A stretch of 64,000 bases of DNA from Sulfurovum sp. (GCA_030949325.1 JAUZSQ010000104.1:18827-82826); one strand, 5' to 3'; positions 10,008 through 19,945 are shown, numbered from the stretch's first letter. A program made the numbers and translations. Notes: generated from the sequence alone by a model not told the origin.

Positions 10008-11386
10008 TGTTTGACAAGCTTTTCAAGACGCCTTACATCTCCCACTTTTTCATACCAAAAGAGTAGTGTATCCCTTAGCTTAGAAGAGGATTCACTAGGC
10101 TCTAAGAGTTCATCAAAGTATTGATTGACCTCTTTTTGTAAGGCTTCATTTGCAAAAATAGCCTCTGCTTTTTCTTCATCTTTGTCATATTCTACAATAT
10201 ACTTATATTGCTCTATGAGGACTTCAAAGAGTATAATCTTAAGAGAATTACCATAGCTACTGTGTGCTACAACTTCTCTAGCCCATGCCAAACTCTCTTG
10301 ATGACTGCCACCCCAACGGGCTTTTTTCATGTGAGAGACACGTTGTATGCAAAAAGCATTGTCCATGGCATTTTCTTTGATGAGTGTATATAAATCCTCT
10401 TCGAGGTGGTCGGAGTCTTTGTTTTTGAAATGCTTGACCAAATTGTATAGCTCAGCCCAATAGGTTTGTTCATGGGGGGAGAGTGCATAGGCTTTTTTGA
10501 GGTCAGCTCTGGCGTAGCGTAAGCGTTCATAAAACAGAGCATAGTTCTTTTGACCTACCGTATTGGTAAGCCCCAAACCTCTAGCCTCCCAAGCATAATG
10601 GTAAAAGTACACAGCTCTTAGATAGTGGGCATAAGAGACATCAGGATAAAGAGCAGGAAGTTCGAGGTAATCTTCGGCTGTGATAGATTTTTTATCTACA
10701 TAGAGCTGGTGTAACGATGCATTACGTTCTTCTTGTGTAAAACTATCTATGAGTTCCCATAGCTTGGTTTTGTCTTCTTGGGCTAAAAGATGCTGCATGG
10801 CAATAATTTGGTTTTGATGGGCATCAGGTTTTGCTACCTTTAAGGTTGTAAATATCTCTTCTTCTAACCAAAAGAGTGCTACTTCACTCCTTTCATACAA
10901 AGCTTGAAACAAGGCATCAAACCTTTGTACTTTCTCTTCTCTGTCTTCCTCATCACTTTGAAAAAGAATATCATAAAAAAGTGCTCCTTTTAAGAAGGAT
11001 TTTGTAAACGATTTGGCATTATCAAAAGTATCTTGAACACGTTGGGCATTCAAAAATAATAATCCCCAAGCTTCTTTTTCTTCAATGAGTTTGAGCTTTA
11101 GCACTTCAAGTACCAACTTGACAAAACGTGCGGCATCAAACGCCACCAAGTCTTTGACTTCGAGTGTATCCCTTAAGATATTGTTTCGTATAAACACTTC
11201 AAGGACTCCCTCTGTCCATGCTTTCTTGAGGACATAATACACTTTGGTAGAAGCATGGTCATCGTTGATATTAAATGAAAACTCCTCTGTGAGATAGCGT
11301 TCTACCTCGTAGGGCTGAGTCGTATTTTTGAGACGCTGGGTTTCTAGTTTGGCAAAACCTAAGGCAAATTCTTCTTCTTTATTCAT
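10004..11386 (-). CDS. DUF1266 / DUF4034-like protein
   Basis: A soluble 460-residue protein with two recognisable parts. The N-terminal half has the DUF1266 pattern: FDAARFVKLV near residue 83, then EAWGLLFLNAQRVQ and a KSFLKGALFYD helix. The C-terminal half has the RWGGSHQESLAWARE motif near residue 360, typical of DUF4034. Helix-rich, with no signal peptide. It follows the PcfJ-like gene by 3 nt, so the two form an operon. The biochemical function is unknown. DUF1266 proteins often sit near polymorphic-toxin or secretion loci, but nothing of that kind adjoins this gene. Confidence 0.75.
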   Translation of the reverse strand: MNKEEEFALGFAKLETQRLKNTTQPYEVERYLTEEFSFNINDDHASTKVYYVLKKAWTEGVLEVFIRNNILRDTLEVKDLVAFDAARFVKLVLEVLKLKLIEEKEAWGLLFLNAQRVQDTFDNAKSFTKSFLKGALFYDILFQSDEEDREEKVQRFDALFQALYERSEVALFWLEEEIFTTLKVAKPDAHQNQIIAMQHLLAQEDKTKLWELIDSFTQEERNASLHQLYVDKKSITAEDYLELPALYPDVSYAHYLRAVYFYHYAWEARGLGLTNTVGQKNYALFYERLRYARADLKKAYALSPHEQTYWAELYNLVKHFKNKDSDHLEEDLYTLIKENAMDNAFCIQRVSHMKKARWGGSHQESLAWAREVVAHSSYGNSLKIILFEVLIEQYKYIVEYDKDEEKAEAIFANEALQKEVNQYFDELLEPSESSSKLRDTLLFWYEKVGDVRRLEKLVKH

Positions 11387-11389
11387 AAA

Positions 11390-12565
11390 CTAAATCCTCG
11401 TTACTTCAAGTTTGGGAAAGACAAAAAGACGTTTGCCAATGCTATAGTCTTCATTTTGTTGTAAGATATTTTTGGCTTTTAGCCCATGAGAAAACGTTAG
11501 TTCATTTAGGAGTAAAGGATATTGGATGAGGGCAGAGGTCTTCATGGCATCGCTAGTATGTTCTACTGTTCCCATGTTTTTAGGGTCTCGCAAGGAGGCT
11601 AACCATAAGCTACTTTTACTAGGGTTTGGTAACTGCTCAATGAAAGAAGAATCATAAGCAATAAGCTCTTGTTGCATAGATTCATCGGTGATTGTGGACA
11701 GTTGTCTTGATTGACCTTTGGCAAAAACCACCCCCATCGCCAAACAGTCTTGATGATAATGTTGCTGTAGCTTAATATGGTTAAAAAAGGCAATAGACGC
11801 AGGGACATAACGTGCTATGGGAGCGAGGTTTTGTTTGCCTTTGATTTGGTCTAAGTGAAGTTGTCCATGTTTGAGACTTATCGAAATCGTAGCATGTGGC
11901 ATATTTTTGTCATCACGCAAGGAGTAGAGGATTATCTTTTCTTTTTGAATAAGCTCATGATAGTAAGACCCATAACCTCCCTCAGCTTTGGCAACATTGT
12001 CAAACTCACCCAAACAATGTTGCATGAGGGCTGATTCTCTTGCCATTTCTAAAGAAAGCTCTTCATGATGGGCTAAGAACTTGACTATATGTAAGTTATC
12101 AAAAGTAAACACTTTTTCTAGGGCTTTGGCAGAAGTCTCTGTATAGGCTCTTTGTTTCTTTTGCATACGGAGATGTTCTTGTTGAGACTTTTCCATAATA
12201 TGCTCCACGGTCATACGAGGAAATTTGTGCACTATGTCTCCATGACGGCTAGACAAAAACTCTACACAGGTACTTAGGGTATCTACAAAGGTAGGGTTTT
12301 TAATATGGATATAAATAAATACTGTCTGACTATAAGGCGTAAACCAAGTAGGCACCTCACTGGCTACTAAAGCTTGATAACGTTCTACAGAATCTACGAC
12401 TTCAACTTCCCTAAAATGATTAATCATCCAGCGTACAAACGCTTTTTGTAGCCAAGTATTTATCGCGATAGAAAGCGTTTTTTCTTTCGCATAGAGTGTT
12501 AGATATATTTTGAGTTCATCAATATTTATGACATTTCTGCCTTTGTTTTTTTGTGATATTTCCAT
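11390..12565 (-). CDS. PcfJ-like domain protein
   Basis: A 391-residue soluble protein. The central region (about 180-245) carries the PcfJ-like signature: a QHCLGEF segment, a YYHELIQKEKIILYSLRD strand pair, PHATISI, and the QIKGKQN motif. PcfJ-like proteins occur on conjugative plasmids and in chromosomal accessory loci and have no established activity. No ribosome binding site precedes the ATG. Instead a TATAAT lies six bases upstream, so the mRNA may be leaderless. The next gene downstream, the DUF1266-like one, starts 3 nt after its stop. Confidence 0.72.
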   Translation of the reverse strand: MEISQKNKGRNVINIDELKIYLTLYAKEKTLSIAINTWLQKAFVRWMINHFREVEVVDSVERYQALVASEVPTWFTPYSQTVFIYIHIKNPTFVDTLSTCVEFLSSRHGDIVHKFPRMTVEHIMEKSQQEHLRMQKKQRAYTETSAKALEKVFTFDNLHIVKFLAHHEELSLEMARESALMQHCLGEFDNVAKAEGGYGSYYHELIQKEKIILYSLRDDKNMPHATISISLKHGQLHLDQIKGKQNLAPIARYVPASIAFFNHIKLQQHYHQDCLAMGVVFAKGQSRQLSTITDESMQQELIAYDSSFIEQLPNPSKSSLWLASLRDPKNMGTVEHTSDAMKTSALIQYPLLLNELTFSHGLKAKNILQQNEDYSIGKRLFVFPKLEVTRI

Positions 12566-12571
12566 GAGATT

Positions 12572-12577
12572 ATTATA
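12572..12577 (-). promoter_or_regulatory. -10 box TATAAT almost touching the start codon
   Basis: A perfect TATAAT on the minus strand sits six bases before the ATG at 12565. Transcription would start at or next to the ATG, predicting a leaderless message for the PcfJ-like gene. The -35 region is weak. Seen in sequence only. Confidence 0.4.
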
Positions 12578-12653
12578 GCGAGTAGTTTAGATATTAAAGA
12601 GAAAAAACATATTATTTGCTATAGTATGCTTACGTTAATTTTTGGAGAATAGT

Positions 12654-13133
12654 ATGAATTATATGTTTGAAGCTGGTTTTTTGGGTACACGCGCACCTTT
12701 TTTTATGGATTTTGTGATGATTATGGTAGCACTATTGCCTCTACTTGTACTCATTGCTATTTCCTTTGCGAAAAAGCAAAACTATAGACTACATGGGATT
12801 ACTCAGACTATTTTGTATGTCATCGCTGTGATTGTAGTGAGTTATTTTGAATATGGTGTACGTGCAGGTGGTGGATATGAAGGCTTTGTTGAAGGCTCTT
12901 CTGTGTCTCATCAGTATGCTTTTTATGTCCTTATCTTTCATATTGCAGTCGCTGTTATTGGCTTTGTCATTTGGACACATACACTGATTATGGCACGGAA
13001 ACACAATAAAACCCATACACTAGTCGGTAGCTATTCAGCCACACACAAAAAAGCAGGAAAACGCGCCTTTATAGGGATAGTCCTTACCTCCATTACAGGT
13101 CTTTGGGTCTATGTCTTACTCTTTATGGTCTAG
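12654..13133 (+). CDS. DUF420-like integral membrane protein
   Basis: A 159-residue membrane protein with four to five hydrophobic segments and conserved His residues at helix ends (LHGITQ, HQYAFY, FHIAVAV, WTHTLIMARKH). This pattern fits the DUF420/YozB family, whose members lie near haem-copper oxidase genes in other bacteria. The frame is open from a TTG at 12642, but the ATG at 12654 is preceded by a GGAGAA ribosome binding site and is the better start. It precedes the protease gene by 3 nt, suggesting co-transcription. Confidence 0.7.
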   Translation: MNYMFEAGFLGTRAPFFMDFVMIMVALLPLLVLIAISFAKKQNYRLHGITQTILYVIAVIVVSYFEYGVRAGGGYEGFVEGSSVSHQYAFYVLIFHIAVAVIGFVIWTHTLIMARKHNKTHTLVGSYSATHKKAGKRAFIGIVLTSITGLWVYVLLFMV

Positions 13134-13136
13134 GCT

Positions 13137-14586
13137 ATGCATCTCCTCTTTCTTTGGCTAGGATGTACCTTTCTACTCCTAGCAAACCCCTCACAAGACA
13201 ACCTCAGCAAAAGAGCCATTGTCAAGATTTATACCACTGCTAAAGTACCGAACTATCAAGAACCGTGGAGTAGCTCCATGCGAAGTAGCACAGGTTCAGG
13301 GGCGATTATCGAAGGAGGTTATATCCTCACCAATGCCCATGTTGTAGCCAATCAAGCCTTTATAGAAGTCCAACGTTATGGACAACGCAAAACGCTATGT
13401 AGCCTCAGTCTATGCAGTGTCTCATCAAGTCGATTTGGCACTGCTTAAAGTCGAAGAAGCACCCTTTATGGAAGGGGTAAAACCTTTGGCTTTTGGCTCC
13501 GTACCTCAGATGGAAGAAAAGATTGTCGTCTATGGATACCCTATGGGAGGAAGTACACTCTCAGCGACGAGTGGTGTAGTCTCTCGTGTAGAGCATCATA
13601 CCTATGCACACAGTGGTGAATCCTTTTTGGCTGTACAAGTCGATGCGGCAGTCAACCCTAGGAATTCAGGAGGTCCTGCTCTTTCCCAAGGCAAGATAGT
13701 AGGTGTGGTCATGCAAAGCATCAGTACCTCTCAAAATATTGGGTATTTAGTCCCTGTAGATTTGGTCAAGCATTTTATCAAAGATATGCAAGATGGTCAC
13801 TATGATGGCATGGCAGATATTGGACTCTCTACACAAAAGCTTGAAAACCCTGCGATGAGACGATACTATGGTTTTGATGAGAATACCACAGGAAAGCTTA
13901 TCAACAAAGTCACCTATCACCCTAGCCTAAGAAGTAAAATTCAAGAAGGAGATATCCTCACAGCAGTCAATGGACATACTATCCAAAATGATGGTACAGT
14001 AGAATTTAGACAAGAAGAATATACCTATTTTCATTATATTATAGATAAGTATCAGATGGGAGAGAGTGTAAGACTTGACATCATTCGTGATACCAAACCC
14101 CTACAGATTCAAGCGACCCTACGATATACCCCCGATGATATGTATCTTGTCAAAACCACACGTTATGATACCATGCCTAGTTATTTTGTCTATGGAAGTT
14201 ATATCTTTTCACCTCTAACGAGAAATCTGATACGTTCGAGTAAGAAGAATCGTCTAGCCCTTAGCCATTTGGCTTCACAATGGCAAGAAGAAGACAAAGA
14301 AGAAGTGGTAGTACTACTAAAGGTCTTGGCATCAGATATGAGTAGAGGTGACCACAATTTTGGTATGTGGGCTATTGATACACTCAATGGTAAATCTTTC
14401 AAGAATTTTAGAGAATTTTATGAAAGGGTACACAACAATACAGAACCTTATCTTCTCTTGGAAGACACACAAGGTATCAAGCTCATTATTGACCCCAAAG
14501 AAGCCAAAGCAGAACAGAAAAAGGTTTTGAAGAAGTACAATATTGAGTTTCCTACGTCTATTGAACTTCGGAAAGGGTCAAACTAG
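13137..14586 (+). CDS. HtrA/Deg-family periplasmic serine protease, one frameshift
   Basis: A trypsin-like S1C protease with a PDZ-like segment, probably exported (hydrophobic N-terminus MHLLFLWLGCTFLLL). The triad can be read: His in TNAHVV, Asp in VDLALL and Ser in RNSGGPAL. The usual Gly before NSGG is Arg here. After the protease domain a PDZ-like region (IQEGDILTAVNGH) precedes a C-terminal part of about 170 residues. The frame breaks near 13375-13440, between His and Asp. Both frames read well on either side, so a single-base error rather than true inactivation is likely. Confidence 0.82.
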
Positions 14587-14652
14587 CCCCCCTTTCAAGT
14601 CTATTTAAGTAACTCTAGCTATTATCAAGCAAATTAACCCCAAAGGATTACC

Positions 14653-14913
14653 ATGTCAACAATAGTAATAGATAAAGAATGTGGATGCTTCAAAAGAAGT
14701 AGTTTAGAAAACAATGTCACTTTTGACAATAAAGATGATGCACTTATCAAAGCACAAAGTATGATTAGTCACATGAATGAAAAATTCTGTGGGAAACATG
14801 GTTTTGGACTTAGTGAAAATGGTGATGACTTTTCTATCTCTATGAATGCACCACAACAACCACAAGCACAAGCGAGTTCAGGTGGATGCTGTGGTGGTGG
14901 ACACTGTAGTTAG
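14653..14913 (+). CDS. Small protein with Cys/Gly/His tail
   Basis: An 86-residue protein with N-terminal Cys residues (KECGCFKRS) and a C-terminal SSGGCCGGGHCS tail after a Gln/Pro/Ala linker. The tail looks able to bind a metal or carry redox-active cysteines. No family was recognised. It lies 20 nt upstream of a MOSC-domain gene in the same direction, which hints at sulfur or molybdenum-cofactor chemistry, but this is inference only. Confidence 0.72.
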   Translation: MSTIVIDKECGCFKRSSLENNVTFDNKDDALIKAQSMISHMNEKFCGKHGFGLSENGDDFSISMNAPQQPQAQASSGGCCGGGHCS

Positions 14914-14933
14914 TATTGACTAAAGGAGAAAGC

Positions 14934-15383
14934 ATGGAAAATGGAAAAGTATTGGCACTTTATATGACTATACCTGCACTTGTACGTGCAGGTCATCGTA
15001 TGAAATGTGAAGATATTGAATGTGACCCTGATGGGATTATTGGAGATATGAATTATGAAAGTGCCAATAAACACATCATGTTACTCACTTCTAAAAAAAG
15101 TTATGACCTCGTAGCAGAAGCAGGATTGGTTATTCATGAAGGTGTTTTATTAGAAAGCATCTATGTCGATATCGATTTGTATCATCTCAAAGAAGGCTCT
15201 GTTATTGAGTTAGGGGAAACCTTACTTACGGTGACAGGTGCATGTGAGTCTTATGGTTATTTAGCTGCCCTAGACCCTGAATTACCTGAAATACTCAAAG
15301 GCAATAGAGGTCTTTTCGTACGTCCTATAGACTATGGAAGAATTGTTCTTGGAGATACAGTAAAAGTCATTAGCGAAGCCTAA
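14934..15383 (+). CDS. MOSC domain protein
   Basis: A 149-residue cytoplasmic protein of the MOSC (molybdenum cofactor sulfurase C-terminal) fold, a domain that handles sulfur or binds the molybdenum cofactor. The strand order and the late TGACESYGYL segment with its Cys fit the family. The ATG at 14934 has an AAAGGAG ribosome binding site six bases away and is preferred to the TTG at 14916. A molybdopterin gene (moeA) lies elsewhere in the window but is not linked. Confidence 0.8.
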   Translation: MENGKVLALYMTIPALVRAGHRMKCEDIECDPDGIIGDMNYESANKHIMLLTSKKSYDLVAEAGLVIHEGVLLESIYVDIDLYHLKEGSVIELGETLLTVTGACESYGYLAALDPELPEILKGNRGLFVRPIDYGRIVLGDTVKVISEA

Positions 15384-15394
15384 GCTTCTGCTGA

Positions 15395-15892
15395 TTATTT
15401 AAAATTACCAAACACTAAAGGAGCTTTTAAATCAAGCTTCTTTATTTCACTCATCACAGACTGTAAATCATCTATCTTTTTACCCGTAACACGGACCTCA
15501 TCCCCTTGAATAGAAGGCGTAACTTTGAGTTTCAATCCTTTAATGGCTTTGACTATCTCTTTGGCTTCATCTTTTTCGATACTATCGACTATTTTATAAA
15601 TAATTTTGGTATTCCCCCCAGATATGCCCTCCGTTTTAACCTCTTCGAGAGATTTCCCTGCGATATTACGTTTAATCAATTTAGAGATGAGAATATCTTT
15701 GAGTGCATCTATCTTATCTTCACTAGATGAACTAAGAGAAAGGGTTTTTCCTGCTTCATTGAGAGTAATCTCTGCGATGACACCCTTGAAATCAAAACGT
15801 GTTTTGATTTCTTTTTGTGCCATAATCACAGCATTTTTCATTTCCATCATATCAAGCTTGGCTGTAATATCAAAATAGTGGTCTTTTGCCAT
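15395..15892 (-). CDS. yajQ: YajQ family nucleotide-binding protein
   Basis: A full-length YajQ protein (165 aa, DUF520). The hallmark N-terminus FDITAKLDMMEMKNAV and the RFDFKGV motif are present. The fold is two RRM-like halves. In other bacteria members bind nucleotides and, in some cases, cyclic di-GMP. It starts 3 nt after the stop of hom and shares its operon. It is transcribed convergently with the MOSC gene, 12 nt away. Confidence 0.95.
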   Translation of the reverse strand: MAKDHYFDITAKLDMMEMKNAVIMAQKEIKTRFDFKGVIAEITLNEAGKTLSLSSSSEDKIDALKDILISKLIKRNIAGKSLEEVKTEGISGGNTKIIYKIVDSIEKDEAKEIVKAIKGLKLKVTPSIQGDEVRVTGKKIDDLQSVMSEIKKLDLKAPLVFGNFK

Positions 15893-15895
15893 ATC

Positions 15896-17158
15896 TTACT
15901 TCTCCATTCTTATCATTGCAATCTCACCATGAACGACATCTAATGTACCTAGAGACTTCATCGCATCTTGCATCGTACTTTCTTTACATGAATACGTCGT
16001 AAAGAGTAAGTTAGCTCGTGAAGCATCACTTGTTGGTTTTTGCAACATAGATTCTATAGAGATACCAAATTTACCCAAGGTAGCAGTAATAATCGCTAGT
16101 ACACCACTTTGGTCATCGACTTCTAATCTGAGATAATATTGTGTGACTATCTCTGCTTTGGGCAAGAGTGTTAAGCCTGATTCTAAGCCTTTTTTATAGC
16201 CCAACATTGGTCCTTGATTACCACGAACGATATCTACAATATCCGAAATCACAGCAGAAGCCGTAGCATCGCCCCCTGCTCCTGCTCCATAATACATCGT
16301 CTCACCTACACGGTCTCCAATGACAGTCACAGCATTCATCACACCATCGACTTTGGCAATCATACTCTCACTTGGAATCATCGTAGCATGGACTCTAAGC
16401 TCTACGCCATTGCCTACTTTTTTGGCAATACCCAAAGATTTGATTTCGTAGCCAAACTCTTTGGCAAAATCTACATCGGTTTGTGTAATATTCTCTATAC
16501 CCTCAATGAGTATATCTTCGGGTTTGGCATCAATACCATAAGCAATACTTGCCAAGATAAGCAATTTGTGAGAGGCATCAAATCCACCTACATCAAAAGT
16601 AGGGTCAGCTTCTGCGTAACCTAACTCTTGGGATTCTTTAAGGATATCTTCATACTTTGCTCCATGATTTATCATGTTGGTGAGCATATAATTACACGTG
16701 CCATTCATGATACCTTGTATAGAATCAATATGATTCGCACTTAGTCCATTACGCAAAGCACCAATAATAGGGATACCTCCTGCTGTACTGGCTTCATACA
16801 TCAAAGGAATATCACCTGCAATCTCTTGGAGTTCATAACGATGATATGCCAATAGTGCTTTGTTGGCAGTGACCACTGCTTTGCCATTTTCTAAAGCTTT
16901 TTTGACAAGAGCATAAGGCTCTTCAATCCCACCCATAAGCTCTACTACAATATCTATCTCTGGGTCATTGACCACATCAAGAGGATTATCACAAAGGCTA
17001 ATACTTACGTCTCTTTCTTTGGCTAGGTTTTTGACCACACCCAATTTGACGACAATCTTTTTTCCTGCTCGTGCTTCAATAATATCGGCATTTTCTTCCA
17101 ATATTTTGGCTACACTTGTACCTACGGTACCGACTCCAAGTATTCCTATTTTTACCAT
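15896..17158 (-). CDS. hom: Homoserine dehydrogenase
   Basis: Reduces aspartate semialdehyde to homoserine in the threonine/methionine branch, in the cytoplasm. The NAD(P)-binding motif GILGVGTVGTSV lies at the N-terminus. The catalytic region includes the NGTCNYML stretch and KELGYAEADPT-like residues (here QELGYAEADPT). A C-terminal ACT domain (YYLRLEVDDQSGVLAIIT) suggests feedback control by an amino acid, as in the family. Length 420 aa is normal. The start overlaps the stop of the aminotransferase gene by one base. Confidence 0.96.
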   Translation of the reverse strand: MVKIGILGVGTVGTSVAKILEENADIIEARAGKKIVVKLGVVKNLAKERDVSISLCDNPLDVVNDPEIDIVVELMGGIEEPYALVKKALENGKAVVTANKALLAYHRYELQEIAGDIPLMYEASTAGGIPIIGALRNGLSANHIDSIQGIMNGTCNYMLTNMINHGAKYEDILKESQELGYAEADPTFDVGGFDASHKLLILASIAYGIDAKPEDILIEGIENITQTDVDFAKEFGYEIKSLGIAKKVGNGVELRVHATMIPSESMIAKVDGVMNAVTVIGDRVGETMYYGAGAGGDATASAVISDIVDIVRGNQGPMLGYKKGLESGLTLLPKAEIVTQYYLRLEVDDQSGVLAIITATLGKFGISIESMLQKPTSDASRANLLFTTYSCKESTMQDAMKSLGTLDVVHGEIAMIRMEK

Positions 17159-18384
17159 TATGCTTTACTCTCTTCGAGTTCTTTAAGGAACTTCTTTATA
17201 TTTCTAGCTGCTTGACGGATACGATTTTCATTTTCAATCAAAGCAATCCGTACATACATATCTCCATATTTACCAAATCCTATCCCTGGACTCACAGCCA
17301 CACCAGCTTTGAGTAGTAATTGTTTGGCAAATTCCAATGAACCTAAATGCTGTGCTGAGGGGGGGATTTTGCCCCAAATAAACATCGAAGCATTGGGTTT
17401 ACCCATCTTCCATCCAGCATTGGCAAAGGCTTCAAGCATCACATCACGTCTCTTTTGATAACGAGGGATAATCTCCTCATCAGGAATAGTATGATAGTCA
17501 TCCAATGCCACAGTCGCGGCGACTTGAATAGGCGTAAACATCCCATAATCCAGCCAAGACTTGATACTTTGCAATGCCCCAATAAGCTTTTTATTTCCTA
17601 CAATAAACCCTACTCTCCATCCTGCCATATTGTAAGACTTCGAGAGTGTATAGGCTTCTACTGCCACATCTTTGGCACCTTCGACTTCCATGATAGAAGG
17701 TGTTTTATAGCCATCAAAAGTAATATCAGCATAGGCAATATCAGAAATGATATAAAAACGTTTCTCTCTTGCAATAGCCACCAACTTTTCATAAAATTGA
17801 GGGGTCACTGTAGCTGTCGTTGGATTATGAGGGAAGTTTACCACCAAGAATTTGGCTTGGGGAACGGAGTTGTCTAAGGCATCAATGAGGTCAGACAAAA
17901 ATTGCTCTTCATCAACTTCAAAAGTCTCTTCATCAAAGATGAGTTGCATTTTCTCAACATTGGCTCCTGCTAAGATAAATGCTTGTGAATGAATAGGATA
18001 CGTAGGGTCAGGTACAATCGCCACATCTCCAGGGTTGGAAATAGCTTGTACCAAATGTACATAGCCCTCTTTGCTTCCCATCGTAGCGACCACTTCCGTA
18101 TCGGGGTCCAAATCTACATTATATTTACGCTTGTACCAGTTACTCATCGCCAAACGCAATTTATAGATACCTTTACTCGCAGAATAGCCATGTGTTTTGG
18201 GCTTGTTTGCCGTTTCACATAGTTTATCTATAATGGGCTGTGGTGTGGGGGCATCGGGGTTTCCCATGGAGAAGTCTATAATGTCTGCACCATCACGTCT
18301 TAGTTGCATCTTTAGTTCATTAATCTCTGCAAAGAGGTATTTGGGTAATCGGTTTATCTTATCAAATTGAATTTCATCAAACAT
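17158..18384 (-). CDS. PLP-dependent class I/II aminotransferase
   Basis: A 408-residue fold-type I aminotransferase. The cofactor lysine is in the LSKSYNMAGWRVGF motif, with the conserved VNFPHNPT and SDIAYAD segments before it and an Arg-containing C-terminal substrate site. It belongs to the group annotated as alanine or LL-diaminopimelate aminotransferase. In Campylobacterota it typically sits upstream of hom, as here, so a role in aspartate-family amino acid metabolism is likely. The exact substrate is not certain. Confidence 0.9.
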   Translation of the reverse strand: MFDEIQFDKINRLPKYLFAEINELKMQLRRDGADIIDFSMGNPDAPTPQPIIDKLCETANKPKTHGYSASKGIYKLRLAMSNWYKRKYNVDLDPDTEVVATMGSKEGYVHLVQAISNPGDVAIVPDPTYPIHSQAFILAGANVEKMQLIFDEETFEVDEEQFLSDLIDALDNSVPQAKFLVVNFPHNPTTATVTPQFYEKLVAIAREKRFYIISDIAYADITFDGYKTPSIMEVEGAKDVAVEAYTLSKSYNMAGWRVGFIVGNKKLIGALQSIKSWLDYGMFTPIQVAATVALDDYHTIPDEEIIPRYQKRRDVMLEAFANAGWKMGKPNASMFIWGKIPPSAQHLGSLEFAKQLLLKAGVAVSPGIGFGKYGDMYVRIALIENENRIRQAARNIKKFLKELEESKA

Positions 18385-18387
18385 GAT

Positions 18388-19247
18388 TTACCACTGATCC
18401 CAACCACCGAGGGAAACATATTCCTCTTTGGTCAATACCTTAATCCCTTTTTTGTCCATGCTGAAATAATGTTCTTTATTGTCATTAAACTCTTCTATAC
18501 CGTTGGTCAGATTCTATACTAAAAGAAGCTGAAGAAGTAGCAATCAACCATGTTTTCAGAGGAAACATCTATATCAAAACTCTTAGCTATAGAAAAATGG
18601 TCTCGTTTTTTAGAAGGCAGTTCAATCGTACCAAACCACAAACGATTGACAGGTATAATAGAAATCACATCTTTAATTACAATGATTTCCTCAACTACAG
18701 TCTTATTATTTTCAACAGCTTCTACTTTGATTGGGGCTACTTTTCTAGCCTCAATCAGTGTGGCTGTAGTTTCAATAGGAGTAGTCACCTCTACTTTAGT
18801 AATATCTAAAGCTTCCACAGTACTGGTATCTTCATCAAAGGTAGATACAAACTGCTCTACAGTGGCTTCATCAATAAAAGGAACGAGTTCACCCAAATGT
18901 TTTTTATCAAACTGTGTCAAAAAGTACCATGTAGCATAGCCCAACAACAAAAAGATAAATATAGGAAGTATCCTAGACTTTTCTTTCTTTTCATGCGCTA
19001 AACTTCCACTTACGATACTCGTTTTTTGATTCCCAAGTTGTCTATAATACTCTTCTGCTTCCTTATGTAAATCCCCTAAGTCTGCTTTATATTCTCTTGC
19101 GACAATAGAAATAAATCCAAAAGTTTTTACCCTCTTGAGTACTTCAAAGTCTTTGTTAAAAAGGCTTTCCAAATTTTCTTCAGATATTTTGGTTTGGTAA
19201 CTTATTTCTTTTATCGTGTACTTTTCACATATCTCATTTAATTGCAT
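18388..19247 (-). CDS. RodZ-like membrane protein with N-terminal helix-turn-helix, frameshifted C-terminus
   Basis: The N-terminal 70 residues look like a helix-turn-helix (IKEISYQTKISEENLESLFN), followed by a single membrane segment near residues 95-110 (ILPIFIFLLLGYATWYFL). A long Val/Glu/Thr-rich extracytoplasmic linker and a C-terminal domain follow. This layout resembles RodZ-type shape proteins. The main frame ends at 18519, but two further frames carry the sense onward to a TAA at 18388-18390, ending in GGWDQW. The true protein is therefore about 40 residues longer and the sequence holds about two frameshifts. Gene order with hom and the RNA methyltransferases supports a conserved cluster. 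Confidence 0.7.
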
Positions 19248-19920
19248 AACCCATCCTGTGTATTAATATCGCCGCAGCTGCACTCACATTGAGTGAATCA
19301 AAGGCATGTTGCATTTCTATGCTGACTTTGAAGTCCAATTTGGAAGTGACTTTCTTAGACAGCCCCTTACCCTCACTACCCAGAACCAAAACACGCTTGG
19401 GTTCAAAGGTAAACGCTTCTACTTTTTGACCCTCTGTGGATGCACCATAAAAAGTAAAGCCTAATTGTTTGAGTTCATTTACTGTATCTAAGATATTCTT
19501 CTCAACCATAAAAGGCATATCAAGCATCGCCCCAGAACTTGTACGCGTAATAGCCGAAAGGTTCAGCTGTTTCACGCCTGTAGCAATAATCGCTTCTGCT
19601 CCTAAAGCATAAGCTGTCCGTACGATTGCACCAATATTTCCCACATCTGTGAGTCCATCTAGTATGACAATAAAATTATTCTTTTTGATTTCGTTCAAAT
19701 GGCTAAGCTTATACTCATCTATCTCAAGGAGTAAGCCTTGGTGATTGCCACCTTTGCTCATAGATTGAGCCCATTTTTCTTCCAAAAATTTAATTTGATC
19801 ATGATACTGATGAAACAACTCCTGAGGGAGTATGTTTTTTTTGGCTACATAAACTGTTTTTATTTTATCTGTGTGATGCGTTAAGGCATGAAGGCATACC
19901 TGTTTTCCATATATAATCAT
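19234..19920 (-). CDS. rlmB: TrmH/RlmB-type rRNA or tRNA 2'-O-methyltransferase
   Basis: A SPOUT-class RNA ribose methyltransferase, probably acting on 23S rRNA G2251. The knot motifs are present: LDGLTDVGNIGAIVRTAYALG, then VLGSEGKGLS and DSLNVSAAAAILI. An upstream-extended frame begins at 19992 inside rsmI. The ATG at 19920 (MIIYGKQ) gives the normal family N-terminus and is chosen here. The stop overlaps the start of the RodZ-like gene by 14 nt. TrmH-type tRNA specificity cannot be excluded. Confidence 0.88.
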   Translation of the reverse strand: MIIYGKQVCLHALTHHTDKIKTVYVAKKNILPQELFHQYHDQIKFLEEKWAQSMSKGGNHQGLLLEIDEYKLSHLNEIKKNNFIVILDGLTDVGNIGAIVRTAYALGAEAIIATGVKQLNLSAITRTSSGAMLDMPFMVEKNILDTVNELKQLGFTFYGASTEGQKVEAFTFEPKRVLVLGSEGKGLSKKVTSKLDFKVSIEMQHAFDSLNVSAAAAILIHRMGYAIK

Positions 19921-19945
19921 AAGATAGATTTTATCCAATTTCTTC

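Noticed and set aside
15375-15391. GAAGC-CTAA-GCTTC hairpin between the MOSC gene and yajQ as a two-way terminator
   Set aside because: Only five base pairs and no T-run on either side, too weak to report as a terminator.
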